The notes beneath the pieces were generated by a model. That model was given only the letters and a program-made list of their open reading frames with translations, made no database searches and had not been told where the DNA came from. A program made the position numbers and the translations under genes. DNA of 64,000 bases, taken from assembly GCF_010183535.1 (NCBI RefSeq), contig NC_071333.1, positions 18,350,587 through 18,414,586 on the forward strand. The letters run 5' to 3'. Source of the DNA: Caenorhabditis remanei. Its lineage: Eukaryota > Nematoda > Chromadorea > Rhabditida > Rhabditidae. This document shows positions 54,664 to 64,000 of the stretch, piece by piece (within the stretch, counting starts at the first letter, position 1; each line of letters begins with the position of its first letter).

Positions 54664-57600
54664 TTATACTTTATCGGCCTTGTTGAACATGGAAAACGCA
54701 AAACTACGTTGTGAGCCGGGCGAGTATTGATTCTTCGGAGCACTTGAGCTGTAATAGTTTTTCGTTACTATTGCAGACTTAAGAATAATTTTTAACTTAC
54801 TAGGGCATGGAGTCAGTATGGAGTTATGGGACAAGACCGGTATCACTCGAAAGCTGAGAAAACGCTGATTCCGAAAGTATATTCAATTTTTGCCATCGAG
54901 ACTTGGTATTTGGAAAAATAGGTAAATTCTCTATTTTTTCGAAATTTTGACCTTATGTTTCTCGAATACCAGGCTTGGGAGGCGAAAATTGAGTCTATAT
55001 TTGAAATTAGCTTTTTTCAGCTTTCTAATATTATAAATCACATCTCATAACTCCAAACTGACACCATGACCTTCCTTACTAAATTAAAGTAAAAATAAGG
55101 AGAATAAATTACCCATTGTTTCTCTGAGCATATTCTGGATGATACGAATAGTCGGGAGCATTACTGTAACTGCCAGACGAGCTACTAGTTGGTGCATAAC
55201 GGTTTGAGGCGGTTGACGAGGAAGCGGACACGGCAGTGGTGTTACGGCGATGAGGTGTTGGCGATTTGTATGAGTTAGCTGAATGGTTAGAATGATTTGT
55301 GAGTGGGTAGAGGAGGGATGGTGAAGCTCTAGTACTACAGTTGATTGGGTTCGACATGAAATCACCAATCGTGCCGAACAAACTACTTGTAGAAGTTCAC
55401 AGTGTAAGTATTTTGCTTTAATAGTTATTTTTGCTGGATTTTCGGTTTTCGACCATAACGAGAACATAACAAATAGCAATTTTGAGTTGTTGGCGCAAAT
55501 CAGAAGAAGCACAGTTGTGTTAAACTAACCACTATTTACTACAGAAGGTTAGATGAAAAATGGAAATCGTGTTTGTTACACAAAGAAATGAAAATTATAA
55601 TACAAAAATTAGAAAAAAAGGAAAAAAGCGTGCAAAAAATGGAATTGAACTGGGAGCTACCAACAGCGGATAGAGCGGTGTGAGTTTACCTGTTGTCTCG
55701 TTTTGATTTCACGATGGAATTCCTGAATTGGTTTGGTTGGGATTAATGATTTGGATGAACTGTTATTATTAACACAGGGTTGATGAGAGATAAGCGATAG
55801 GAAAAGAGGAGTAGGTACTATTAAACCAAGAAATCAAAATGAAAAGTTACCTGTGCTACTTCCCACAGATCTCATAGAAGGTGACGGACCATATGCATCC
55901 GATGACGAGGCTGTGCTAGTCTCCGTTTTGTCCTGAAAATATATAATAAATCAATAAAATTGATAATAGTGTGCTTACCGCATGTCTAGCTATCATATTG
56001 ATACTACTGGCGTTGCTCTCACTATCCGAGCACGCACTTCCTACACTTGAGTCGCTTAATCGTCGCGGCCGGACCATCAGGGATGCTTGTTGCTGTCGAT
56101 CCGCTCTGAAAATTTCAAAAATAGATTTTTCACCCTTATTCTCATTTCTCGCATTTGTTACCTCTGCTGTGTGGAGTTTTGCAGAATAGCCGATAAATGC
56201 TCCACGAGTCTCTTGAACCGTCTTACTGGTCCTGCCAACAGTACAAACTGCACGACATACGTTGGTGTCTCTCCAGCAATTACAACTTGTTGAGGGGATG
56301 GGATAATGTCAACCTGCAGGTTCATAAGTTTTGTATCGGATATTATAATTTATGCAACTTACATTCATTTTGATACCACGACTGAAAACACTGCCTCCAA
56401 CTGTTGGACCCCGTTTGTACTCCACTCGGAAGCAGTTCTGACCGACAACTGAGTGACTAAGCTCATGGATTTGTAAGAATGCTCTGATAAGCTCCGCCTT
56501 TATACTGTTCAACGTTTTCCCTTGAACTGGTACACAATGGGTGTCGTCTCGTTCCACACTCATACTGGAAGCCAGAGAGCCAAACCAGGATTTTTTCACG
56601 AGGCTGAAAATAAATTATTTTGATTTTTTGTTGAAATTTTTATCAAAAATAGTCAAAAATCCTTTGTACGCTTGAGTTTTATGATAGTTTAAAGAATAGT
56701 CAAAAATTTGACTCTTTTGCATAATAATCAAACAATTTAAAAACAATTCAAATTTCTATTTCAGATGCGTCTTATTAATTCTGATGTCACTCTTTCGATT
56801 GACAAGTACACATTTCGAAATAAATATCACGCTTTGTTCTATTTTTGTTTTCTCCTTGTACTTACTCTGTCGTGTCAATCATCTGGCTGTCCTCACTGTC
56901 ACTCTCCGCCGTTCCGTTGGACATTTTCCTCCGATGGAATCTCGGAGTTCCCAAGAACGAATTCTTGATCGTGTTGAGTTTAGACCTCCATGGACCGCTA
57001 GTCGATCCGATACTTGTTTGACTGTTTCCTGCTATCAGACTATTTGTGGACGAGTTCGTCGAGTTCATTGTGCTACCAGACACAACAACACTCTCCGACA
57101 TAACAGATGGCGGACTATATTTATGGGGCTGGAAAAAAAACTATTGAGTGGAACTACAAAGAGCTAAAAATATTACCACTGAAGAAGACGCCTCATTTTT
57201 ACTACTGCTGCAACTAGCTTTATCTCCACGATCCTTGCTCTCCTTCCGTGAAGATCCCCGTCCACTGTCTCTACTCTCCCTTCGTTCTTGTTCCCTAGCT
57301 TCCCGAACATGTCGAGCAGCTTCGGCAAGTGTCTGTGGATCAACTGGTTGGGTGTAGTAGTGGTAGCTGTTGGTAGACCTGGAAAAAGAACAAGAAGGTT
57401 AAGTAATTACAGTTTTTCTGATAAAATGAAGCATACCTAGACGCCGATCTCCCTCTCTCCCTGTCCTCTCCAGCTCTCGCCGAGTAAGAACCACTTGAAG
57501 ACGACCCAAATAGATCTCGTGTCGAACTTCTTGGAGATTCAGTCGGCGAGCCTCCGAGACTGGAATGTCTTCCTGATTTACTATTCCTCCCGTATGTTTT

Positions 57601-60600
57601 CCTCGGATTAATTGGACTTCCATCGGCAATACCTCCCATTGGTAGTCTTCCGGTTCTCGCCGTATCTGTTCTTTTCTTGGGAGGGTCATTATTCTGCGCG
57701 GCGCCTCGCAGCACTATTTCAGTATCATCTTCCTGAGCGGGACGACGTCGTTTTCTGTCGAGCAGCAGGAAGTACACCATTTTCTCCGTGTTGTGTCTGC
57801 AATATTATTATTATATATATATATATTTTTTTTTTTTGGTAATTGAAAACGATTTTTTCAACTCACTTCGGTGACAATAACTCGTTTATCAGTTTCTGTT
57901 TATCTTTGAAACACCCCAAACAGTTCATATGGCGAAGTACATCCGGATCAATCGAATCTTCGGCGGGGATAATATGAGTTTGCACTACTTGAGACATTGG
58001 AAGCTCCAATTCAGGATCCGCTTTTGTTGTTCCAGATACCCATGGATGTTTGAACACATCTGCCAGGGAGTACCGTTTCCCTGGGTCCACTTCTATCATA
58101 GCACGCAGTAAACTTTGAACATCAGCCGGCACAAAATGAGGGATATGGAACACTCCGCGTTTCACTTTTTCCAGAAGATTCCGAAGATTGTCGTCGTCAA
58201 ACGGAAGAGCACCGACTAGCAACGCGTAGAGGATAACTCCACAACTCCACACGTCTGCTTTCCGACCGTCGTATTTTTCACCCTGAAAATTACTTCTACA
58301 ATTGTATCTAGAGAAATAACATCTGTATCGGCAAAGAATGGTCCTTAGCTCAAAAAATAGTCCTTTGGTAATTGAATGGATTAGCAAAAGACTACTGAAC
58401 AATCGTTGCTTAGCAAAAGGACCATTTTTTGAAGAAAAGACCATTCAATTCATGAAAGGAGCATTCAATTACCCAAAAGACCATTCTTTGAGGAAACGAC
58501 CATTCTCTGATCTAGCGACCATTCTTTGCCGAAACAGCCGAAATTACCTACCCTAATAACCTCCGGACACGCATAATGCGGAGACCCACAACTTGTCTCC
58601 AGCATCGACCCTTCCACTTGTAAACTAGCCATTCCGAAATCAGCCACTTTGATGTTATTCCGCTCGTCCAGTAATAAGTTCTCAGGTTTTAAGTCTCGAT
58701 GGCAGATGTTATGAGCGTGACAGAAATCGAGAGCCGATATGATTTGTCGGAAGAATTTGCGAGCTTCTTTTGACATCAACCTTCCTTTCCTCACCAGGTA
58801 GTCAAACAGTTCTCCACCACTCACATGTTCGAGAAGGAGGTATCTGAATTAGACAGTGTTCATGATCTCAAAATAGATTTTCTCACAAGTATTTTTTGTT
58901 TTCATAGACGTCATACAGATGGAGTACGTGAGGATGTTCGATCAGCTTCATAATGGCGATTTCTCGTTCAACCTGAAATTTTAGTGTTCCATTTATATTT
59001 TTTCGATCTCAGATTTTCATTTAATGTAAATTTTTATATTTTCTCATTTCTCTTATAATATATCTTCTTCATTTCATTTCCTCATCCACCCTATTTTTCC
59101 ATCTTCCCACTCTTTCATGTCTGTTTATCTCATTCTAAATATTCCTCGTTCTTATTTTCTTCTTCAAGTTCTTAGGAAAAGAAGAGTCGAAGGGAAAAGG
59201 AAAAAAGTCGTGTCTAAAATGAAGAAGACAACTGAGAAGGACAGATGTAAAAACGGGAAAGACGAAGAGGAGGAGAAAGCGATTGGTTGAAAAATGACAG
59301 CATCCGTAAGACACACATTTGAGAACCCTGTGTGTGTTTCGTTCTTTTTTGCTCTTTTTTGTGTCGAGAGGAGCAAAAAAAAAAACGTTGCTTAGGGGTA
59401 TGTGAGTATGTGCTCAGAGAGCCGGAAAGGGATTAGTGAGAGAATGAAAAGTGACAACTGATGATGTGGATGATGACGTGGAATCTTTTTGCAATACATG
59501 ATGAGAACAGGAATTGAAATGGAAAAGAGTGTCATAGAAACGAGAAATAGAAAATTCAAAAGCAAAGATACTGTTTTACGTACAGAATCATTTGAATTTA
59601 GGTCATTGCTAAAAAATTGTGTAGAAAACAATAAAAGTCTCCTCCATTCGACAAAACTTGATTTTATACTAATTTTTGCCATTCGTTAAACAAAAAAATC
59701 TTTTCTAGTTTTTAAAAAAAAATTTCCATTTTCACAAACATTTTTTCATTCCCAAAAAGTCACATACCTTCTGTAGCACCGATTCGCTGAGTTTTTCCTT
59801 GTTGACTATCTTAATTGCAACCTTGCGGCCCGTAATGCAATGCGTTCCCGTTTTTACCAACCCTGAAATAAATTATCTCCTCTTTACTATCTTCATTTCT
59901 CAGTTAAGCTGTATTTACAGAAAAAAGATGCTCGAAAATTGGCACATAAATAAGAGCAAAGAGCTGACGCCTAGGCCCCTGGAGCCATAACAGTCATTTG
60001 CATATTCGAGAGCTCGTCCTTATTTTTCTTGTAGCAAAAGCTGAACCGGGTTAGGCCCCATGGGAGAATTAGAATTTGTGGAATTCGAATTACTGGTCAA
60101 CAATTGACGATTTCGTAATTCTGGTTATTTGTAATTCTGATGACACACGTGTTAATTTCTAGAAAATTCTTTGAAAAAATAAAAACATACCAGTTTGACC
60201 TTTTCCAAGCGTTTTCTCAAGTTTGTATGGACCACAATATTGAGCTTGCGCTACAGGGCGCGTCGATACAATGTTTTCTGACATGATTTTCGAGTTCAGC
60301 TCATTATTCACAGCCGCCAGTTTGCTATTTATCTCTCCGAGCACTTCCTGAAAAATGATGCATTAGAATTTCGGAGTTTATTTGAAATTCGAAACAACTA
60401 CAATCACGTTGTTTTACTCAGACAGTTGTTTTATATACTAGTAAAACGACATTGGTCAAAAATACAAAATAAACCAGAAACAAATTTCGTTACTACTAAT
60501 GAACATTATCTGGTTACTGTATTTTATGAATAAGTGGTTTTTGAAGTTATGGATGTATGAGAAACATCTTGAAAAATTCTAAAAATGGAAAATAAACCTG

Positions 60601-61942
60601 AAACCCTGACAATACAAAAAAAAAATCGAAACATTTTCTGTGTCTCATTTCCAGGTTTTCTAGAAGTCAAGCGCCTATTCAACCGAGTTCGCCCAGAACC
60701 ATGACACATACGGAGTGTCCACAATCGTTCAGATGAACAAAGTGGTCTTAAGCTTTTGATAGAAAAGAGAGCGCAACGCAAAAATGGTGGAAAGCCAAGG
60801 GGTGCTGGTGGCTCTTTGAAAAACAAAAGGCGGGAAAAAGAAAGAGCCTTCAGCAACACGCCCCATCTTCTTCCCCTTTTTTCTTGTTCCCCGCTGGTTT
60901 CCAACACTCTATTCCACTATGACCACCAATTTATTCTGTACTAGTTTTATTGCAACCGAAGCAGATAACTATCTTGATGGTGTCAAGAGAGCTTTTCTTC
61001 GTCTTTTTTTATTCAACCAGCTTCTTATCCCAATTGTTTTCTTGCGCGCTCAATTTAGTTTGAGCAGAGGAAGGGAAAGTTTGCTCCCCCCAGTAGGGGG
61101 TGTTTACAGTATGGGAGACAACAAGAGAAAATAAACTAAGAGTTATAATTATTGTTGATCGCAACATTATAATCATTATAAGATTTAAAGACTCACGAAT
61201 ATGTTAGTTGCAGGCTGAAATACTAAGAAGTGTAAAAAAACGAAAGAAATCAGAGCAGGTGTATTTTTCAGTTTACGAAACAAATGCTTTATTCATAAAT
61301 TATTGGGATAAAAACTAAGTGTGATATTTGGACGGTTTCAGCTACAAGTATTTGAATAACTCGGTAGCCATATTTAAGCTTTTCGGCTTTTCGACTATTA
61401 GCACGAGACGCTTTTTCCAAGCGCGCTCTACCGAAACCAAAAAAAAATAGTGTGCAAACTTAAGAGATTCACAAGGGCATCATTGGAAAGCTGAGAAAGC
61501 GTTGGTTCTAAATACACACTCAGTTTTTGCGCTCGAGGTATAGTACTCGAAAAAAAGCGAGGTCAAAATGACTTGTTAATAGTCCAAACGTTGACCTCGT
61601 TTTTTTCGAATACCAGGCCTCGAGGCAGTCAGTTTTTCAATAATACAGGTCACGTTCCATATCTCCTCGGTCACTTGAAGTCCTTCCGTAGTCAGAGAAA
61701 AATACATTTTTCAGGAGCATTGCAGTGGAGCGCATTTGTAAAAACTGTGACGAGCTAATAGAGAATTAGAGAGTTGAAAACTACAACTGTCATGGCTTAG
61801 AGAACAATTTGAGAACAGATCTACTAGTTTAGATTTTGCCTCCGATTTTCGAACTTCCGACCCAAAAATATTAATTAAATAACGATCTCCCCCATCCCCA
61901 CCGGCTTCCGAAACTCACACTCAAACTTCGAGATTCAGCCAT
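54664..61942 (-). CDS. sad-1: SAD-1/BRSK serine/threonine kinase
   Basis: AMPK-related kinase controlling presynaptic organisation and neuronal polarity. Fifteen exons (minus): 61942-61919 (candidate first exon, MAESRSLS), 60347-60191, 59862-59768, 58972-58887, 58843-58552, 58282-57867, 57796-57437, 57378-57177, 57128-56866, 56603-56363, 56313-56162, 56105-55979, 55932-55851, 55278-55113, 54748-54664; 915 residues, all phases consistent. Kinase domain from ~47: GKGQTG loop, VAIKIV lysine, [16 protein letters not shown], and activation loop [14 protein letters not shown] with the Thr phosphorylated by LKB1-type kinases. A UBA-like region, a Ser/Arg-rich linker and a conserved C-terminal domain follow ([18 protein letters not shown] to [13 protein letters not shown]). 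Tail ends [10 protein letters not shown]. If the last intron is retained the protein ends ~28 residues earlier (QRNNG), a possible isoform. The 8-codon first exon is inferred. Confidence 0.93.
54835..55030. repeat. Dispersed palindromic repeat in sad-1 last intron
   Basis: AAAGCTGAGAAAACGCTGAT, GTATTTGGAAAAATAGGT and TTTCTCGAATACCAGGCTTG match 61,485-61,640 (AAAGCTGAGAAAGCGTTGGT, TTTTCGAATACCAGGCCTCG). Both contain an internal inverted pair around the overlapping TCGAGTACTATAC or CGAATACCAGG strings. Confidence 0.65.
58320..58540. repeat. Inverted and tandem repeat in sad-1 intron 5
   Basis: Within intron 58551-58283 the motif AAGACCATTC or CGACCATTCT occurs about six times in the right half, and its inverse GAATGGTCCTTAG stands at the left. 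TAATTGAATGG and CCATTCAATTA form a clear inverted pair. Confidence 0.7.
61485..61640. repeat. Dispersed palindromic repeat in sad-1 intron 1
   Basis: Contains GCGAGGTCAAAATGACTTG and, inverted, AACGTTGACCTCGTTTTTTT around TCGAA. Related to 54,835-55,030. Confidence 0.7.
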
Positions 61943-63795
61943 ATCAGGTTGTTAAAGTAAAAACCGAGTGTTCATAAAATAAAATCAATGCGCTGAAATC
62001 ATACACCGTGTCCGAGCTATGTCTAACAACAAGGGAGAGAAAGAGAGCCGTCAACAACATAAACGTCTAAATGTCTTCTAATGATATCCTACATATGATA
62101 ATTAGCACTTGGGTAAATGTTAGAAATGCTGCAGACTGCCCAAAAAATATGTCTGAGATTTTAGTTGGGGGATTTAACGGAAAAAGTTAGACCTTAGCTC
62201 TCATCTAACAAAAAAAAACAGAAACTGGTGAAACTAACCGAGCACCGACTCTGTGAGGGCTTTCTCACAAATTTCAGCATTGTCACAAAAGTTTTTGTGG
62301 TTAAGAATATAAATAATAGTGAAATAGTTTTTCGACCTCAAGTCAGGTTCTCCAGCTCACCGCACACAACCAAAAAAATAGACTGGGCAGGTTTTTAGAG
62401 GTTTTTAAAACAAAAGGAGCACGTCTAGGCCGCCCTTTTCGTAGTGCTTTTTCTTGACGACGATAACGGAGCACCTTCGACGGAGGTTGTCTCTCTCGTT
62501 CTCTCTAGTAGCGAATGTATGGAAAATTGCAGGTAGTCAGCACATGAATATATATGGAAACTGCGAATGGCGTGGCGACGGAGGATGACTGAATGAGCCA
62601 CCTCGTCCTATTCATTTCTCTTCTACCAGCAATTATGTGTCGATTCTTCATTTTCTTCATTTTCTTCCTTTTCACACTAATGTATGGTGATGAATTTGTG
62701 TTGGAGTAAAAGAATTTTCATTTTATTGTTGCATTTTGTTTGTTGCCAGTATGTTTTGCGGTCAAAACGACACAAATGTCAATTTTTAATAAAATAAATG
62801 ATTAATGTTTCATAAGACTCGAATGTTGCCAAGCGTACATTGAATTGTTTTAGAATTAGAAGAATGTTTAGCAGTAACTAAGCCTGGTAAGCATCCAAAA
62901 ATTATAAAAAATAAAGGTGCCTAATGACCAATTTTAGAAACATGATACTAGGGATTTACCTTTTCTACATATTGGGTGTTCAGTAAACCTGATTTTTCAA
63001 TTATTAAACAATTTTTGTTAAGTTGCGATATTTGAAGTTTCTGAGTTGATTTTTGTGACTATGTGATTAGAATGTCTAGGACTGATTGAAAAGTTAATCA
63101 TGTCAGTTTTTGTTGAAATAAAACCCGGCAAACTGATGGTTTATGATTAACAAATTCCAAAAAAACTAAACACTTTTTTATAACTCAGAGAATGTCATAG
63201 TACGTTCATGTTCTCATTCACAACAAAAATCTGTTCATAGGTACTTTCGACTACGGGGTGTCCATTTTTGCCATCAAAACCGGCTAAATGTCTCTGTGAG
63301 CCGAGTTATGAGCTCTCAAGCTTTTTATAGGGTTAAGCTTTCTCACATGGAATTCCGAATCGGCGAATGGTAGATATTCTCATTTTTCTAACGTACAAAC
63401 ACAGGTAAACCGCTGGGAAACACGAATGGAACCGCGTGGTGGTGTATATGCGGCCGATTTGTAAATTTGTAAAAAAAAGCGTAACCATATGAAAAGTTTG
63501 AGAACTCATAACTCGGCTCGCAGAGACATTTAGCCAGTTTTGATGGCAGAAATGGACTTCCCGTAGTTGAAAGTACTTATAACCAAATTTATAGATAGTT
63601 TAAAAGCCGCGTTTCCAAATACTTATCTTGTTGGACTGTCAAAACTCAAATTTTGGGGTTATCCGAACGTTTTAGAATGTATTTAACTCAAAATTGGAAA
63701 ATAAACTAACCAAGCAAGGTTCGCTGGGAATCGGAGCCGGAAAACTAGTATAATAAGAGTCCATTCTCAGTTTCCTCCCCCTCTTTCAATTCTCA
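61943..63795. other. sad-1 upstream region, repeat-bearing
   Basis: No supported gene. A 38-codon hydrophobic open frame at 62,593-62,709 is probably incidental. A foldback repeat occupies 63,238-63,630. The first few hundred bases should contain the sad-1 promoter; I see no TATA box. Confidence 0.5.
63238..63630. repeat. Foldback repeat copy 3 (best preserved)
   Basis: Arms of about 100 bp. Left runs GTACTTTCGACTACGGGGTG to TATAGGGTTAAGC; right runs GTAACCATATGAAAAGTTTG to GTAGTTGAAAGTACTTATAA, reverse complement with about 12% mismatch by eye. It shares a ~40-bp unpaired 3' tail ending GCCGCGTTTCCAAATACTTA with the copy in the trehalase intron. Confidence 0.8.
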
Positions 63796-63900
63796 AGGAC
63801 GTCAAAAAGAAAATGGAGAAGTCGAGGAAGAGGACGATGAAAAGGGTGAGAAGCACCGTCAGCTCACCGTGACGGGCACTTTCAATATGCGGGAAGAAGA
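63796..63900 (+). CDS. Candidate internal exon of an unidentified plus-strand gene
   Basis: Between TTCAATTCTCAAG and a GATGTAAGAG donor lies an open segment reading QKENGEVEEEDDEKGEKH then RQLTVTGTFNMREED. Its charged, non-repetitive end looks protein-like. The acceptor is weak (AAG, not CAG) and no linked exon was found in the window, so this is tentative. Confidence 0.3.
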
Positions 63901-64000
63901 TGTAAGAGAAAAGAGAAAAAAGAGAGAAGAACCCTTTTTAATTCTTTCACTGACTTCGTTCGTCTCAATATTGATCCGGTTCGATGTCTGTGCAACACAA

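Noticed and set aside
59392..59682. 96-codon hydrophobic minus-strand frame in a sad-1 intron
   Set aside because: Lies within intron 3 of sad-1 on the same strand, ends in low-complexity sequence, and its hydrophobicity follows from T-rich DNA.
62593..62709. 38-codon frame with signal-like start (SHLVLFISLLPAIMC)
   Set aside because: Phe-rich from TTC repeats, no downstream exon and no conserved processing site.
1..64000. CRISPR arrays, bacterial operons or riboswitches
   Set aside because: The window is eukaryotic, with spliced genes; the repeats found lack CRISPR spacer regularity.

Overview
The window is nematode genomic DNA, almost certainly Caenorhabditis. Introns are short and AT-rich with TTTCAG-type acceptors, and the gene set includes cuticle collagens and nematode chemoreceptors. 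From memory, the block collagen - trehalase - ephrin - SAD kinase matches the C. elegans X-linked F15A2 neighbourhood (col-184, tre-4, efn-3, sad-1). I therefore read this as the orthologous X-chromosome region of a Caenorhabditis species; the exact species cannot be told from the sequence.

Layout. 1-4.7 kb: no gene supported; a small palindromic element and a tandem repeat. 4.75-10.3 kb (-): nine-exon KDM6/JMJD-3-type histone H3K27 demethylase with a minisatellite-encoded C-terminus; its introns carry GC-rich repeats and a decayed tRNA-Gly. 10.3-14.6 kb: intergenic, with palindromes and direct repeats. 14.7-15.6 kb (-) and 17.5-18.4 kb (+): two divergent cuticle collagens, each with a TATAAAAGGGC promoter. 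19.3-22.3 kb (+): eleven-exon trehalase with signal peptide and C-terminal membrane anchor. 22.5-23.4 kb (-): six-exon GPI-anchored ephrin, tail-to-tail with the trehalase. 23.8-24.6 kb: decayed tandem copy of the trehalase last exon joined to the ephrin first exon. 24.65-26.3 kb (-): srd-like chemoreceptor A. 26.7-52.4 kb (-): srd-like chemoreceptor B, whose intron 1 is interrupted by a 23.3-kb LTR retroelement. 54.7-61.9 kb (-): SAD-1/BRSK kinase in fifteen exons. 61.9-64 kb: probable sad-1 upstream region, a foldback repeat and one candidate exon of a further plus-strand gene.

The most unusual object is the BEL/Pao-class element at 28,143-51,481. Its two 743-bp LTRs look identical by eye, it has a 5-bp target duplication (ACACT), and it landed inside one arm of an older foldback repeat. 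It is far longer than a typical BEL element. Gag-pol starts only about 13.7 kb after the 5' LTR. Before it lie two sense-strand, intron-containing accessory genes, each followed by AATAAA and arranged like a nematode operon. The leader holds GNRA-capped hairpins, two of which differ by a compensatory base pair. Gag and pol are joined by a +1 frame overlap carrying a slippery TTTC and a UUCG-capped hairpin. An in-frame TGA separates RNase H from integrase. The hexamer CCCTCG occurs about 70 times on the sense strand and almost never on the other, in LTRs, leader and all three codon frames.

All exon boundaries were read by eye from splice signals and frame consistency. For every host gene and for accessory gene B, exon lengths sum to whole codons. 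No alignments or database searches were run.
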